Shown in pieces: positions 1 to 7,304 of a stretch of DNA of 10,866 bases. This DNA is from JBPCMN01 sp013695115 (GTDB lineage Bacteria; Actinomycetota; Acidimicrobiia; IMCC26256; JACDBD01), in the NCBI GenBank assembly GCA_051002235.1, contig JBPCMN010000073.1, forward strand, positions 1-10,866, in the 5' to 3' direction. How positions within the stretch are numbered: position 1 is the stretch's first letter; each line of letters begins with the position of its first letter. The notes under the pieces are model-generated. The model was not told the DNA's origin. It did not search any database and saw nothing but the letters and a program-made list of their open reading frames with translations. A program made the position numbers and the translations under genes.

Positions 1-2095
<2,095 letters not shown>

Positions 2096-2102
2096 CTCAG
2101 TA

Positions 2103-2108
2103 CTCCTT
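2103..2108 (-). promoter_or_regulatory. Shine-Dalgarno site deciding the rpoB TTG start
   Basis: AAGGAG on the minus strand, 7 bases before TTG at 2095. It is the strongest ribosome-binding site in the leader and is the reason for choosing the TTG. Confidence 0.75.
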
Positions 2109-2200
2109 CTTCGCGGGTCGCTTCGCTCCACCGTCCCGCCCGTCCGGGCACGGCTCCGCTGCGCTTCGGCACGCCCAAGGGCGCGCGAGGACCAGAGCCA
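2109..2200 (-). other. GC-rich rpoB leader with hairpin and GAGCGAAGCGA motif
   Basis: Untranslated stretch between the rpoB promoters and its ribosome-binding site. It contains GCAGCGGAGC, which also occurs in the rplK leader, then a short inverted repeat (GCCCG/CGGGC, 2138-2149), then GGAGCGAAGCGA just before the ribosome-binding site. The order hairpin, GAGCGA-rich stretch, start codon resembles the leader repeats before tuf and rplK, but similarity in sequence is low and may only reflect base composition. Confidence 0.35.
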
Positions 2201-2233
2201 AATCGTTCAGCTGAGGCACCAGGGCACAGACAC

Positions 2234-2264
2234 GGCTAGCTGCAAGGATAGCGCCGAGCTAGCC
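2234..2264. repeat. Operator-like inverted repeat around the P2 -10 element
   Basis: Perfect 8-base arms GGCTAGCT (2234-2241) and AGCTAGCC (2257-2264) separated by 15 bases. On the minus strand the -10 hexamer TATCCT of the P2 promoter lies within the 15-base gap; one arm falls in the -35/-10 spacer and the other near the expected transcription start. This is the geometry of a repressor or activator site. As RNA it could only form an 8-bp stem, with no run of U after it, so it is a poor terminator. Confidence 0.5.
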
Positions 2265-2273
2265 CGCTCGCAA
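2245..2273 (-). promoter_or_regulatory. Candidate rpoB promoter P2 (TTGCGA-N17-TATCCT)
   Basis: On the minus strand TTGCGA (2268-2273) is followed after exactly 17 bases by TATCCT (2245-2250). The -35 box matches the sigma-70 consensus at four of six positions and the -10 box has the TA...T pattern. Expected start of transcription is near 2238, about 140 bases before rpoB. It sits 70 bases downstream of P1 with the same -10 hexamer. Confidence 0.55.
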
Positions 2274-2314
2274 GAACGCGTCTATTAGGCCGCCCTGGCG
2301 GGACGGACCCGAGC

Positions 2315-2343
2315 AGGATACGACGCGCTCCCCGCGGGGTCAA
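2315..2343 (-). promoter_or_regulatory. Candidate rpoB promoter P1 (TTGACC-N17-TATCCT)
   Basis: On the minus strand TTGACC (2338-2343) is followed after exactly 17 bases by TATCCT (2315-2320). Five of six bases match the sigma-70 -35 consensus and spacing is optimal. It lies 45 bases downstream of the rplL stop, so rpoB could be transcribed both from here and by read-through from rplJL. The spacer contains the palindrome CCCCGCGGGG (2330-2339). Confidence 0.65.
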
Positions 2344-2388
2344 GGGTTGCTCGCCCTCGACGCCCCGCGTTTTCCCAGGTCAGGGCGC

Positions 2389-2775
2389 TTATTTGAGCTC
2401 GACCGACGCGCCGACCGCTTCGAGCTGGGCCTTGGCCTTCTCGGCGTCCTCCTTGGACGCGTTCTCGAGGACGGGCTTGGGCGCGCTCTCGACGAGGTCC
2501 TTGGCCTCCTTCAGCCCGAGACTGGTGAGCGAGCGGACCTCCTTGATGACCTTGATCTTCTCGCCGCCGGCGTCGGTGAGGACGACGTCGAACTCGTCCT
2601 TCTCCTCGGCCCCGGCGGCTCCGCCGTCACCGGCAGCGGCCGGCGCGGCGACGGCCACGGGGGCGGCCGCGGTGACGTCGAACTCCTCTTCGAACGCCTT
2701 GAGGAACTCGTTGAGCTCGAGGACGGTCATCTCCTTGAAGACGTCCAGCAGCTCCGTGGTGCTCATCTTCGCCAT
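2389..2775 (-). CDS. rplL: 50S ribosomal protein L7/L12
   Basis: Stalk protein of the large ribosomal subunit; dimers bind the C-terminal part of L10 and recruit translation GTPases such as EF-Tu and EF-G. 128 residues, normal length. Three parts are visible: the N-terminal dimerisation helices (about 4-33, STTELLDVFKEMTVLELNEF), an Ala/Gly/Pro-rich flexible hinge (about 35-57, AAAPVAVAAPAAAGDGGAAG), and the globular factor-binding domain (about 60-128) with KIKVIKEVRSLTSLGLKEAK. The start ATG overlaps the rplJ stop by one base (TAATG), indicating translational coupling; AAGGAG is 8 bases upstream. A second Met at residue 4 is a possible alternative start. Identity is certain. Confidence 0.98.
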   Translation of the reverse strand: MAKMSTTELLDVFKEMTVLELNEFLKAFEEEFDVTAAAPVAVAAPAAAGDGGAAGAEEKDEFDVVLTDAGGEKIKVIKEVRSLTSLGLKEAKDLVESAPKPVLENASKEDAEKAKAQLEAVGASVELK

Positions 2776-3296
2776 TACTCGCTCTCCTTCTTCTCGATCA
2801 GACCCGACATCGCGTACGCGAAGTTGCGGGTGAACGCCTGGAACAGGCCCGCCGCCTTGGTCAGCGGAGCCTGGAAGCCGCCCGCCATCCGGGCCAGCAA
2901 CACCTCACGGGGGGGCACCTCGGCCAGCTCGTCGAGCTCGGCGGCGCTGAGGAAGCGCGGTCCCATGAGCCCGCCCTTCACCACCAGCTCCGGGTGGGTG
3001 CGCCCGAAGTCCTTGAGTGCCTTCGCCGCCAGCACCGCGTCGCCGCGCACGAACGCGAAGGCGATCGGCCCCTCGAGCAGCGGCAGCAGATCGGTGAGCC
3101 CGGCGGCCTCGACCGCCCGGCGGGCCAGCGAGATCTTGAACACCTTGTACTCGGTGTCGGCGGGGCGCAGCGAGCCCCGGAGCTCGGCGAGCGCGGGCAC
3201 GCTGAGGCCGCGGTACTCGGTGAGCAGGGCCGCGTCAGCCTCGCTCAGCTTGTTCCGGATCTCCTCGACGACCGCGGTCTTCTCTGGCCTCGGCAT
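2775..3296 (-). CDS. rplJ: 50S ribosomal protein L10
   Basis: L10 binds 23S rRNA at the base of the ribosomal stalk and anchors L7/L12 dimers through its C-terminal helix; in bacteria it also represses its own operon by binding the mRNA leader. 173 residues, the usual length. It opens MPRPEKTAVVEEIRNKL and contains AALLTEYRGLSVPALAELR and YKVFKISLARRAVE, typical of the rRNA-binding domain, then a C-terminal helix with ASGLIEKKESE-like charge. GAGG touches the ATG and a better-spaced AGGCGG lies six bases upstream, so the ribosome-binding site is unusual. An L10-type leader and an attenuator hairpin precede it. Followed by rplL with a one-base overlap. Confidence 0.97.
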   Translation of the reverse strand: MPRPEKTAVVEEIRNKLSEADAALLTEYRGLSVPALAELRGSLRPADTEYKVFKISLARRAVEAAGLTDLLPLLEGPIAFAFVRGDAVLAAKALKDFGRTHPELVVKGGLMGPRFLSAAELDELAEVPPREVLLARMAGGFQAPLTKAAGLFQAFTRNFAYAMSGLIEKKESE

Positions 3297-3328
3297 CCTC
3301 TACCGCCTCGCTCGCTCGCTCGGACGCC
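3297..3328 (-). repeat. GAGCGAGC repeat ending at the rplJ start codon
   Basis: On the minus strand this 32-base segment begins GGCGTCCGAGCGAGCGAGC and ends GAGGCGGTAGAGG directly against ATG. The same beginning and a nearly identical end (GAGGCAATAGAGG) recur at 9872-9933, where they flank an inserted GC-rich piece. It supplies the rplJ ribosome-binding sequence. Confidence 0.6.
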
Positions 3329-3360
3329 AAGTTCTGTGTCGCGTCATTGTTTCCGCCATA

Positions 3361-3398
3361 ACAAATCGGGACGCCCTGACACGCGAGGACGTCCCGAT
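3361..3398 (-). terminator. Attenuator hairpin in the rplJ leader
   Basis: Perfect 9-bp stem: ATCGGGACG (3390-3398 on the minus strand) pairs with CGTCCCGAT (3365-3373) around a 16-base loop, followed by TTGTTA. It lies between the L10-type leader structure and rplJ, 65 bases before the ATG, where an intrinsic attenuator of rplJL is expected. The U tract is short and interrupted, so termination is probably partial. Confidence 0.65.
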
Positions 3399-3402
3399 GG
3401 CA

Positions 3403-3464
3403 TCGGAAGTCGCCTCGTCCGGCGGAGCCGACCCTTTCGAGTCGGGCTCCATTACCTCTTCCGA
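3403..3464 (-). promoter_or_regulatory. Ribosomal protein L10 leader RNA
   Basis: Base-paired leader typical of autogenous control by L10/L12. Outer stem TCGGAAG (3458-3464) with CTTCCGA (3403-3409). Inside, AGGTAAT leads to a hairpin with arms GGAGCC (3445-3450) and GGCTCC (3424-3429), one bulged C and three further pairs, closing on an eight-base loop. A purine-rich internal loop (GCCGGACGAGGCGA) on the other side fits a kinked L10 site. Known: L10-L12 binds such leaders in many bacteria. Inferred: the match to the family, since I could not run a covariance search. Confidence 0.7.
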
Positions 3465-3515
3465 GACCGGAGGTCTGTGGCGCAAGTTCGGTTGCGGCGT
3501 GTCAACCTACTACGC

Positions 3516-4238
3516 GTGCCCACGACCGGCGACCTCGGATTCGTGCTGATCCCGGGCGCGGGGCTCGGCACCTGGCTCTGGGACCCGGTCGTCCCCCATC
3601 TCGAAGGGCCAGGGCTTCAGGTGCCGATCCCCGGGCGCGGGGTGTCGACCGCCGAGCGGCGGGCCCTCACGCTCGGCGCCGCCGCCGACGAGATCGCCGG
3701 CGCGGCGCGGACGTGGGAGCCGGAACGATTGGTGCTGGTCGGGCACTCGCTGGGCGGCGTACTGGTGCCCGAGGTCGCCCGCCGGCTGTCGGATCGAGTG
3801 GCGGGTCTCGCGTTCGTCGGCGCGCTGGTGCCGGGCGAGGACGAACGAGGCTTCGATCTGCAAACGCCGTTCCAGCAGGTGTTCATCCGGTTGCTCGGGC
3901 TCGTTCGCCCCCGCGGCGCGAAGCCGCCCGCGTCGGCGCTGCGCAAGGAGCTTTGCAACGACCTCGACGAGGCGACGACCGCTTCCGTCGTCGAGCACTT
4001 CGAGCCCGTTCCCGAGGCACCCCGCCTGTATCGGGATCGGGTGACGTGGGCGGGGGTGCCCGACGTCCCTCGTCGATACGTTCAGCTGCTCCGGGACCAG
4101 AGCGTCCCGCCCGAGCGCCAGGCGCGCATGGCGGCCGCCATTGAAGCCGAGATGGTGACGCTGGACACCGGCCACCTGCCGAGGCTGAGCCGGCCGGCGG
4201 ATCTCGCCGCCATCCTCAACGAAGTGGCGGGCGACTAG
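3516..4238 (+). CDS. alpha/beta hydrolase (esterase / hydroxynitrile lyase-like)
   Basis: Serine hydrolase of the alpha/beta fold, 240 residues from the chosen GTG; substrate unknown. The N-terminal strand FVLIPGAGLGTWLWDPVV carries the oxyanion-hole PGAG segment. The nucleophile elbow is GHSLGG with Ser78; the likely acid is Asp194 in LLRDQSVPPE; the histidine is His220 in LDTGHLPRLSRP, a C-terminal motif shared with plant hydroxynitrile lyase/methyl esterase relatives and their bacterial homologues. No signal peptide is seen, so it is probably cytoplasmic. The GTG at 3516 places PTTGDLGFVLIPG at the N-terminus as usual; no ribosome-binding site precedes it, and TTG at 3492 is an alternative. 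It lies between rplA and rplJ on the opposite strand, and its stop codon abuts that of rplA. M. tuberculosis also has a hydrolase (lipG) between rplA and rplJ, though in the operon orientation. Confidence 0.9.
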   Translation: MPTTGDLGFVLIPGAGLGTWLWDPVVPHLEGPGLQVPIPGRGVSTAERRALTLGAAADEIAGAARTWEPERLVLVGHSLGGVLVPEVARRLSDRVAGLAFVGALVPGEDERGFDLQTPFQQVFIRLLGLVRPRGAKPPASALRKELCNDLDEATTASVVEHFEPVPEAPRLYRDRVTWAGVPDVPRRYVQLLRDQSVPPERQARMAAAIEAEMVTLDTGHLPRLSRPADLAAILNEVAGD

Positions 4239-4964
4239 CTAGGACGCGGCGGCGGTGGCGCGCTCGGCGCCGGGCGCGACGCTGGCAGGGTCGATGTTGA
4301 TGCCCGGGCCCATCGTCGTGGAAACGGTGACACCCTGGATGTAGCGACCCTTGGATGCCGCGGGCTTGGCCCGCAGGATCTCGTCCAGCACCGCCTGGTA
4401 GTTGGCGGCGAGGGCGGCAGCGTCGAAGCTCACCTTTCCGATCGGGACGTGCACGTTGCCGTGCCGGTCGGTGCGGTACTCGACCTTGCCCGCCTTGAAC
4501 TCCTCGACCGCCTTCTTGATGTCGGCGGTGACGGTGCCGGTCTTGGGGTTCGGCATGAGGCCCCGGGGGCCCAGCACGCGGCCGAGCTTGCCGACTTTGC
4601 CCATGAGGTCGGGAGTGGCGATGGCCACGTCGAAGTCGAGGAACCCGCCCTCGACCCGGGCGATGAGGTCGTCGGCACCGACGAAGTCGGCGCCCGCCTC
4701 CTCGGCGGCGCGGGCCTGGTCGCCGTCGGCGAACACCGCCACCCGCACGGCCTTACCGGTGCCATGCGGGAGCGAGACCGTGCCCCGGATCATCTGGTCG
4801 GCCTTGCGGGGGTCGATCCCGAGACGCCAGGCGACCTCGACGGTCTCGTCGAAGCTACGGGTCGGGAACTGCTTGACCAGCTCGAACGCCTCCTCGACCG
4901 AGTACAGCTTCTCTGGGTCGTACTTCCGGGTGGCATCGACGTACTTCTTGCCGTGGCGGGTCAT
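4239..4964 (-). CDS. rplA: 50S ribosomal protein L1
   Basis: L1 forms the mobile stalk beside the ribosomal E site and helps eject deacylated tRNA; in many bacteria it also represses the rplKA mRNA. 241 residues, normal length. The family signature is present around 129-147 (GRVLGPRGLMPNPKTGTVT). N-terminal MTRHGKKYVDATRKYD and C-terminal GRYIQGVTVSTTMGPGINID are typical; a short Ala-rich tail follows. The ATG overlaps the rplK stop by four bases (ATGA), a coupling seen in many bacteria. There is no terminator after the stop: the TAG abuts the stop codon of the convergent hydrolase gene. Identity is certain. Confidence 0.98.
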   Translation of the reverse strand: MTRHGKKYVDATRKYDPEKLYSVEEAFELVKQFPTRSFDETVEVAWRLGIDPRKADQMIRGTVSLPHGTGKAVRVAVFADGDQARAAEEAGADFVGADDLIARVEGGFLDFDVAIATPDLMGKVGKLGRVLGPRGLMPNPKTGTVTADIKKAVEEFKAGKVEYRTDRHGNVHVPIGKVSFDAAALAANYQAVLDEILRAKPAASKGRYIQGVTVSTTMGPGINIDPASVAPGAERATAAAS

Positions 4965-5389
4965 CCCACCACCTCGATCCCCATCGAGCGGGCGGTGCCG
5001 GCGATCTGGGCCACCGCGCCCGCGAGGTCGATCGCGTTGAGGTCGGGTCGTTTGGTCTCGGCGATCTGACGGAGCTGGTCGCGGGTGACGCTGCCGACCT
5101 TCTCGGTGCGCGGGTTCTGGGCGCCCTTCTCGACCCCGGCGGCCTGGCGGAGGAGGAACGCGGCGGGCGGGGTCTTGGTGACGAACGTGAACGACCGGTC
5201 CTCGTAGATCGAGATCTCGGCCGGGATCACCATTCCCCGCTGTGACTCGGTGGCGGCGTTGTAGGCCTTGCAGAAGTCCATGATGTTGATGCCGTGGGGC
5301 CCCAGCGCGGTACCCACCGGCGGCGCCGGCGTCGCCTGTCCGGCCTGGATGTGGATCTTCACCGTCGCAGCCAGCTTCTTCTTCGCCAT
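4961..5389 (-). CDS. rplK: 50S ribosomal protein L11
   Basis: L11 binds 23S rRNA in the GTPase-associated centre and is needed for the stringent response through RelA and for thiostrepton binding. 142 residues, the usual length. The proline-rich N-terminal domain has KIHIQAGQATPAPPVGTALG followed by PHGINIMDFCKAYNAAT; the C-terminal RNA-binding domain includes DLNAIDLAGAVAQIAGTARSMGIEV. ATG is preceded by an AT-rich AATAAAGAAAG and, further up, GTGGAGCAA, so the ribosome-binding site is GTGGAG about 14 bases away, which is long. The leader has two strong hairpins (see 5390-5508). Four-base overlap with rplA downstream. Identity is certain. Confidence 0.98.
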   Translation of the reverse strand: MAKKKLAATVKIHIQAGQATPAPPVGTALGPHGINIMDFCKAYNAATESQRGMVIPAEISIYEDRSFTFVTKTPPAAFLLRQAAGVEKGAQNPRTEKVGSVTRDQLRQIAETKRPDLNAIDLAGAVAQIAGTARSMGIEVVG

Positions 5390-5508
5390 CTTTCTTTATT
5401 GCTCCACTCGCTGCGGCGCAGGGTACCTGCGCCGCGGGCGCTCGCTCCGCGTGCTCCGCTGCGGGCGGGGGCTTTCGCCGCCGCCCTCGCTCCGCGCTCG
5501 GTACCTCA
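5390..5508 (-). repeat. rplK leader with two strong hairpins, relative of the tuf leader repeat
   Basis: The nusG-rplK gap. First hairpin (5463-5486): ten-base arms with one C-C mismatch, closed by a GAAA tetraloop. Second hairpin (5413-5435): perfect ten-base arms GCGGCGCAGG and CCTGCGCCGC around TAC. After it come AGCGAGTGGAGCAATAAAG and the ATG. The layout (hairpin with a GG-TAY-CC tip, AGCGAG, GGAGC, AAAG, start codon) matches the leaders before tuf and the acetyltransferase. Neither hairpin is followed by a U run, so terminator function is doubtful. Confidence 0.6.
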
Positions 5509-6498
5509 TCAGAGTTTTGCCACTTGGCCGAACTCGAGCTCGACCGGGGTCTCCCGGCCGAAGATGTTCACGAGCACCTTGAGCTTGGACCGGTCGACGT
5601 CGATCTCGCTGATGGCGCCGTTGAAGTCGGCGAACGGGCCCGCGACCACCCGAACCTGCTCGCCGGTCTCGAACTCGAGCCGGGGGCGGGCCTTCTTCTC
5701 GGGGGCGCCGGGCTCGAGCTTGCCGACGCCGAGGATGTCTTCCACCTCGCGGCGCGACAGCGGGGTGGGCTTGGCGCCGCTCCCGACGAAGCCGGTCACG
5801 CCGGGCGTGTTGCGCACGACGTACCAGGAGTCGTCATGGAGGTCCATGCGCACGAGCAGGTAGCCGGGGAAGACCTTCTTTTGCACGACGACCTTGCGGC
5901 CCTGCTTGAACTCGATGACGTCCTCCATCGGGATGACGACCTCGAAGATCTGCTCCTCGACGTTCATGGAGCGCACCCGGCTGGCCAGGTTCTGCTTCAC
6001 CTTGTTCTCGTAGCCGGCGTAGGTGTGCACCACGAACCAGTCGCCGGTGCGGTCGTACGGGCTGGGCTCGGGCGGGCGGTCGGGCTCGTCCTCGACAACG
6101 TCGATGAGCTCGGCCGACTCGAGCGACGGCTCCGCCGCGGGAGCCTCGACCTCCACGACGATCTCTTCCTCGACCTCGGGCTCGGTGGTCGCGGCGAGGA
6201 TCGCTTCGGCTTCGGCGACGACGTCGGCCGCTTCGGCCGCGGTCTCGCGATCAGTGGCGTCGGACCCGAAGATGGCCTGGACCGCCGCTTGGTCCTCGTC
6301 GGGCGGTGAGTCGTCGGCCGCAGGCTCGTCGGCCGCAGGCTCCTCGGCCGCAGGCTCCTCCTCTACTGCTCCGCTCGCCTCCGGCGCCGGGCCATCCGTA
6401 TCAGGGCTGGCCGACGCCGGCCCTCCGGGCCCCTCGCTCCGGGGGGTGTCGGGCTCGGTCGATTCGGGCTGCTCGTCGTCGGGGGGGAAGGTCGTCAT
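5509..6498 (-). CDS. nusG: transcription termination/antitermination factor NusG with long acidic N-terminus
   Basis: NusG binds RNA polymerase and controls pausing and Rho-dependent termination, and links polymerase to the ribosome. 329 residues, against about 180 in E. coli. The NGN domain starts near residue 153 (GDWFVVHTYAGYENKVKQNL) and contains VFPGYLLVRMDL and NTPGVTGFVGSG; the KOW domain is near 278-310 (GEQVRVVAGPFADFNGAISE). Residues 1-150 form an acidic, Pro/Ala-rich, probably disordered extension, partly built from a 15-base tandem repeat. Extended acidic N-termini are known in actinobacterial NusG, so the extension is long but not unprecedented. ATG overlaps the secE stop by one base (TGATG); an adjacent in-frame GTG at 6501 is an alternative. 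Followed by rplK after a repeat-like leader. Confidence 0.97.
   Translation of the reverse strand: MTTFPPDDEQPESTEPDTPRSEGPGGPASASPDTDGPAPEASGAVEEEPAAEEPAADEPAADDSPPDEDQAAVQAIFGSDATDRETAAEAADVVAEAEAILAATTEPEVEEEIVVEVEAPAAEPSLESAELIDVVEDEPDRPPEPSPYDRTGDWFVVHTYAGYENKVKQNLASRVRSMNVEEQIFEVVIPMEDVIEFKQGRKVVVQKKVFPGYLLVRMDLHDDSWYVVRNTPGVTGFVGSGAKPTPLSRREVEDILGVGKLEPGAPEKKARPRLEFETGEQVRVVAGPFADFNGAISEIDVDRSKLKVLVNIFGRETPVELEFGQVAKL
6311..6355 (-). repeat. Three tandem 15-base repeats inside nusG
   Basis: On the plus strand the unit TCGTCGGCCGCAGGC occurs at 6311-6325 and 6326-6340, with a one-base variant at 6341-6355. In NusG they encode Pro-Ala-Ala-acidic-acidic units (PAAEE, PAADE, PAADD) within the acidic extension. 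In-frame 15-base units suggest expansion by slippage. Confidence 0.85.
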
Positions 6499-6779
6499 CA
6501 CTCGAAGAGGAAGAGGACAAGCTTGGCGGAGCCGTAGTCGAACCCGAAGATGAGCGACGTCATCACGATCACTGCGATCAGCACGATGATCGTGGAGTTG
6601 ACCACCTCGCGCCGGGTGGGCCACGCGACCTTGCGTAGCTCGCTGCGCACCTCCGAGAGGTACGCCCGGAGGCCGACCCGCTGTTTCTGCTGGGGCGCGG
6701 CCTGCTGGCGCCGCTGCTCGGGCGGGCGCGGCCGGTCACCACCCTGGCGCTGCATGAGGCGCTTGGTCTGTCGGTTCAC
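6498..6779 (-). CDS. secE: preprotein translocase subunit SecE
   Basis: Small membrane subunit that clamps SecY in the SecYEG protein export channel. 93 residues. The basic N-terminal tail (1-35, rich in Arg and Gln) is cytoplasmic. The conserved amphipathic helix motif is at about 42-62 (SEVRSELRKVAWPTRREVVN), and one membrane segment follows at about 64-82 (IIVLIAVIVMTSLIFGFDY). The start is a GTG at 6779 with GAGG seven bases upstream. It follows tRNA-Trp by 28 bases and overlaps nusG by one base, the classic tRNA-Trp-secE-nusG arrangement of bacteria. A single membrane span is the common form, unlike the three spans of E. coli. Confidence 0.97.
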   Translation of the reverse strand: MNRQTKRLMQRQGGDRPRPPEQRRQQAAPQQKQRVGLRAYLSEVRSELRKVAWPTRREVVNSTIIVLIAVIVMTSLIFGFDYGSAKLVLFLFE

Positions 6780-6807
6780 GTCACCGCCTCGAGTTCGGAT
6801 CGATCAG

Positions 6808-6880
6808 CAGGGCAGGAGGGACTCGAACCCCCAACCGCCGGTTTTGGAGACCGGTGCTCTGCCAGTTGAGCTACTGCCCT
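6808..6880 (-). tRNA. tRNA-Trp (anticodon CCA)
   Basis: 73 bases, complete cloverleaf. Acceptor arms AGGGCAG and CTGCCCT; D arm TAGCTCAACTGGCAGAGC; anticodon stem CCGGT/ACCGG around loop CTCCAAA with CCA at 6845-6847; T arm with GGTTCGAGTCC. Discriminator base G. The 3' CCA is not encoded, unlike the tRNA-Thr and tRNA-Met genes nearby, so it must be added after transcription. Confidence 0.97.
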
Positions 6881-6905
6881 CCGGGCGCGGGGTCCGGGCC
6901 CATTC

Positions 6906-6914
6906 AGGGTAGCA
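6906..6914 (-). promoter_or_regulatory. Candidate extended -10 promoter for tRNA-Trp/secE/nusG
   Basis: TGC-TACCCT on the minus strand, 25 bases before the mature tRNA-Trp. A TG one base before the hexamer is the extended -10 pattern; no good -35 box is seen at 16-18 bases. It resembles TGC-TATCCT before tRNA-Thr. It sits in the 49-base gap after the anti-sigma gene. Confidence 0.45.
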
Positions 6915-6929
6915 GGAGGGTTCTGAAGC

Positions 6930-7304
6930 TCAGCTGGCGAGGCGCAGTGCGGCCGCTCGCCGCCGCGAGCGGGCGAGCAGGACCGCGGTGGTGGCGGCCG
7001 CGGCGGCGACCGCGGCGCCGCCGATGGCGCCGGCATAGGCGAGTCGGCGCCCCGAGAGCAGCGAGCGCACCGCCTGGCGCTCGCCGACCTCCTCGAGCGC
7101 GGCCAGCGTCTGGGCCAGCAGCGTCGGCGAGGGCTCGAGGTAGCGCGTCCGCAGCTGTTGGAGGGCGCGCAGCATCCGGCGGTAGCGGGCCAGCTCGGCC
7201 TGGCAGCGCAGGCAGGCCTCGATGTGGCTCTGCACCGCGAGGTCGATCGGGCCGGACCCGTCGACGGTCTCGGGCAGCAGCCGCGCCACGTCCTCACACT
7301 GCAT
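6930..7304 (-). CDS. zinc-finger membrane anti-sigma factor
   Basis: Likely binds and holds the ECF sigma factor encoded just upstream. 124 residues. The anti-sigma zinc-finger pattern is present: Cys3 in MQCEDVARLLPE, then His27-x3-Cys31-x2-Cys34 in SHIEACLRCQAEL. A helical linker follows (about 36-85), then one hydrophobic segment at about 88-111 (LAYAGAIGGAAVAAAAATTA then VLLA), and a short Arg-rich tail. The basic tail after the membrane span means there is little or no outside sensor domain, so signal input is unclear. The ATG at 7304 lies inside the sigma gene (11-base overlap), which argues for coupled translation. Function is inferred from motif and pairing; the regulon is unknown. 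Confidence 0.85.
   Translation of the reverse strand: MQCEDVARLLPETVDGSGPIDLAVQSHIEACLRCQAELARYRRMLRALQQLRTRYLEPSPTLLAQTLAALEEVGERQAVRSLLSGRRLAYAGAIGGAAVAAAAATTAVLLARSRRRAAALRLAS

Noticed and set aside
2290..2301. CCGCC/GGCGG hairpin as a terminator after rplL
   Set aside because: Five-bp stem with a two-base loop and no U run; it lies downstream of promoter P1 and would act against rpoB.
3500..3505. Perfect TTGACA on the minus strand as the rplJ promoter -35 box
   Set aside because: No acceptable -10 hexamer at 16-18 bases (the sequence there is CGCCAC). The rplJ transcript may still start in this area, but I cannot support a promoter.
5524..6309. Plus-strand open frame of 261 codons opposite nusG
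   Set aside because: Complement of the NusG frame; composition only reflects acidic and hydrophobic NusG codons read in reverse.
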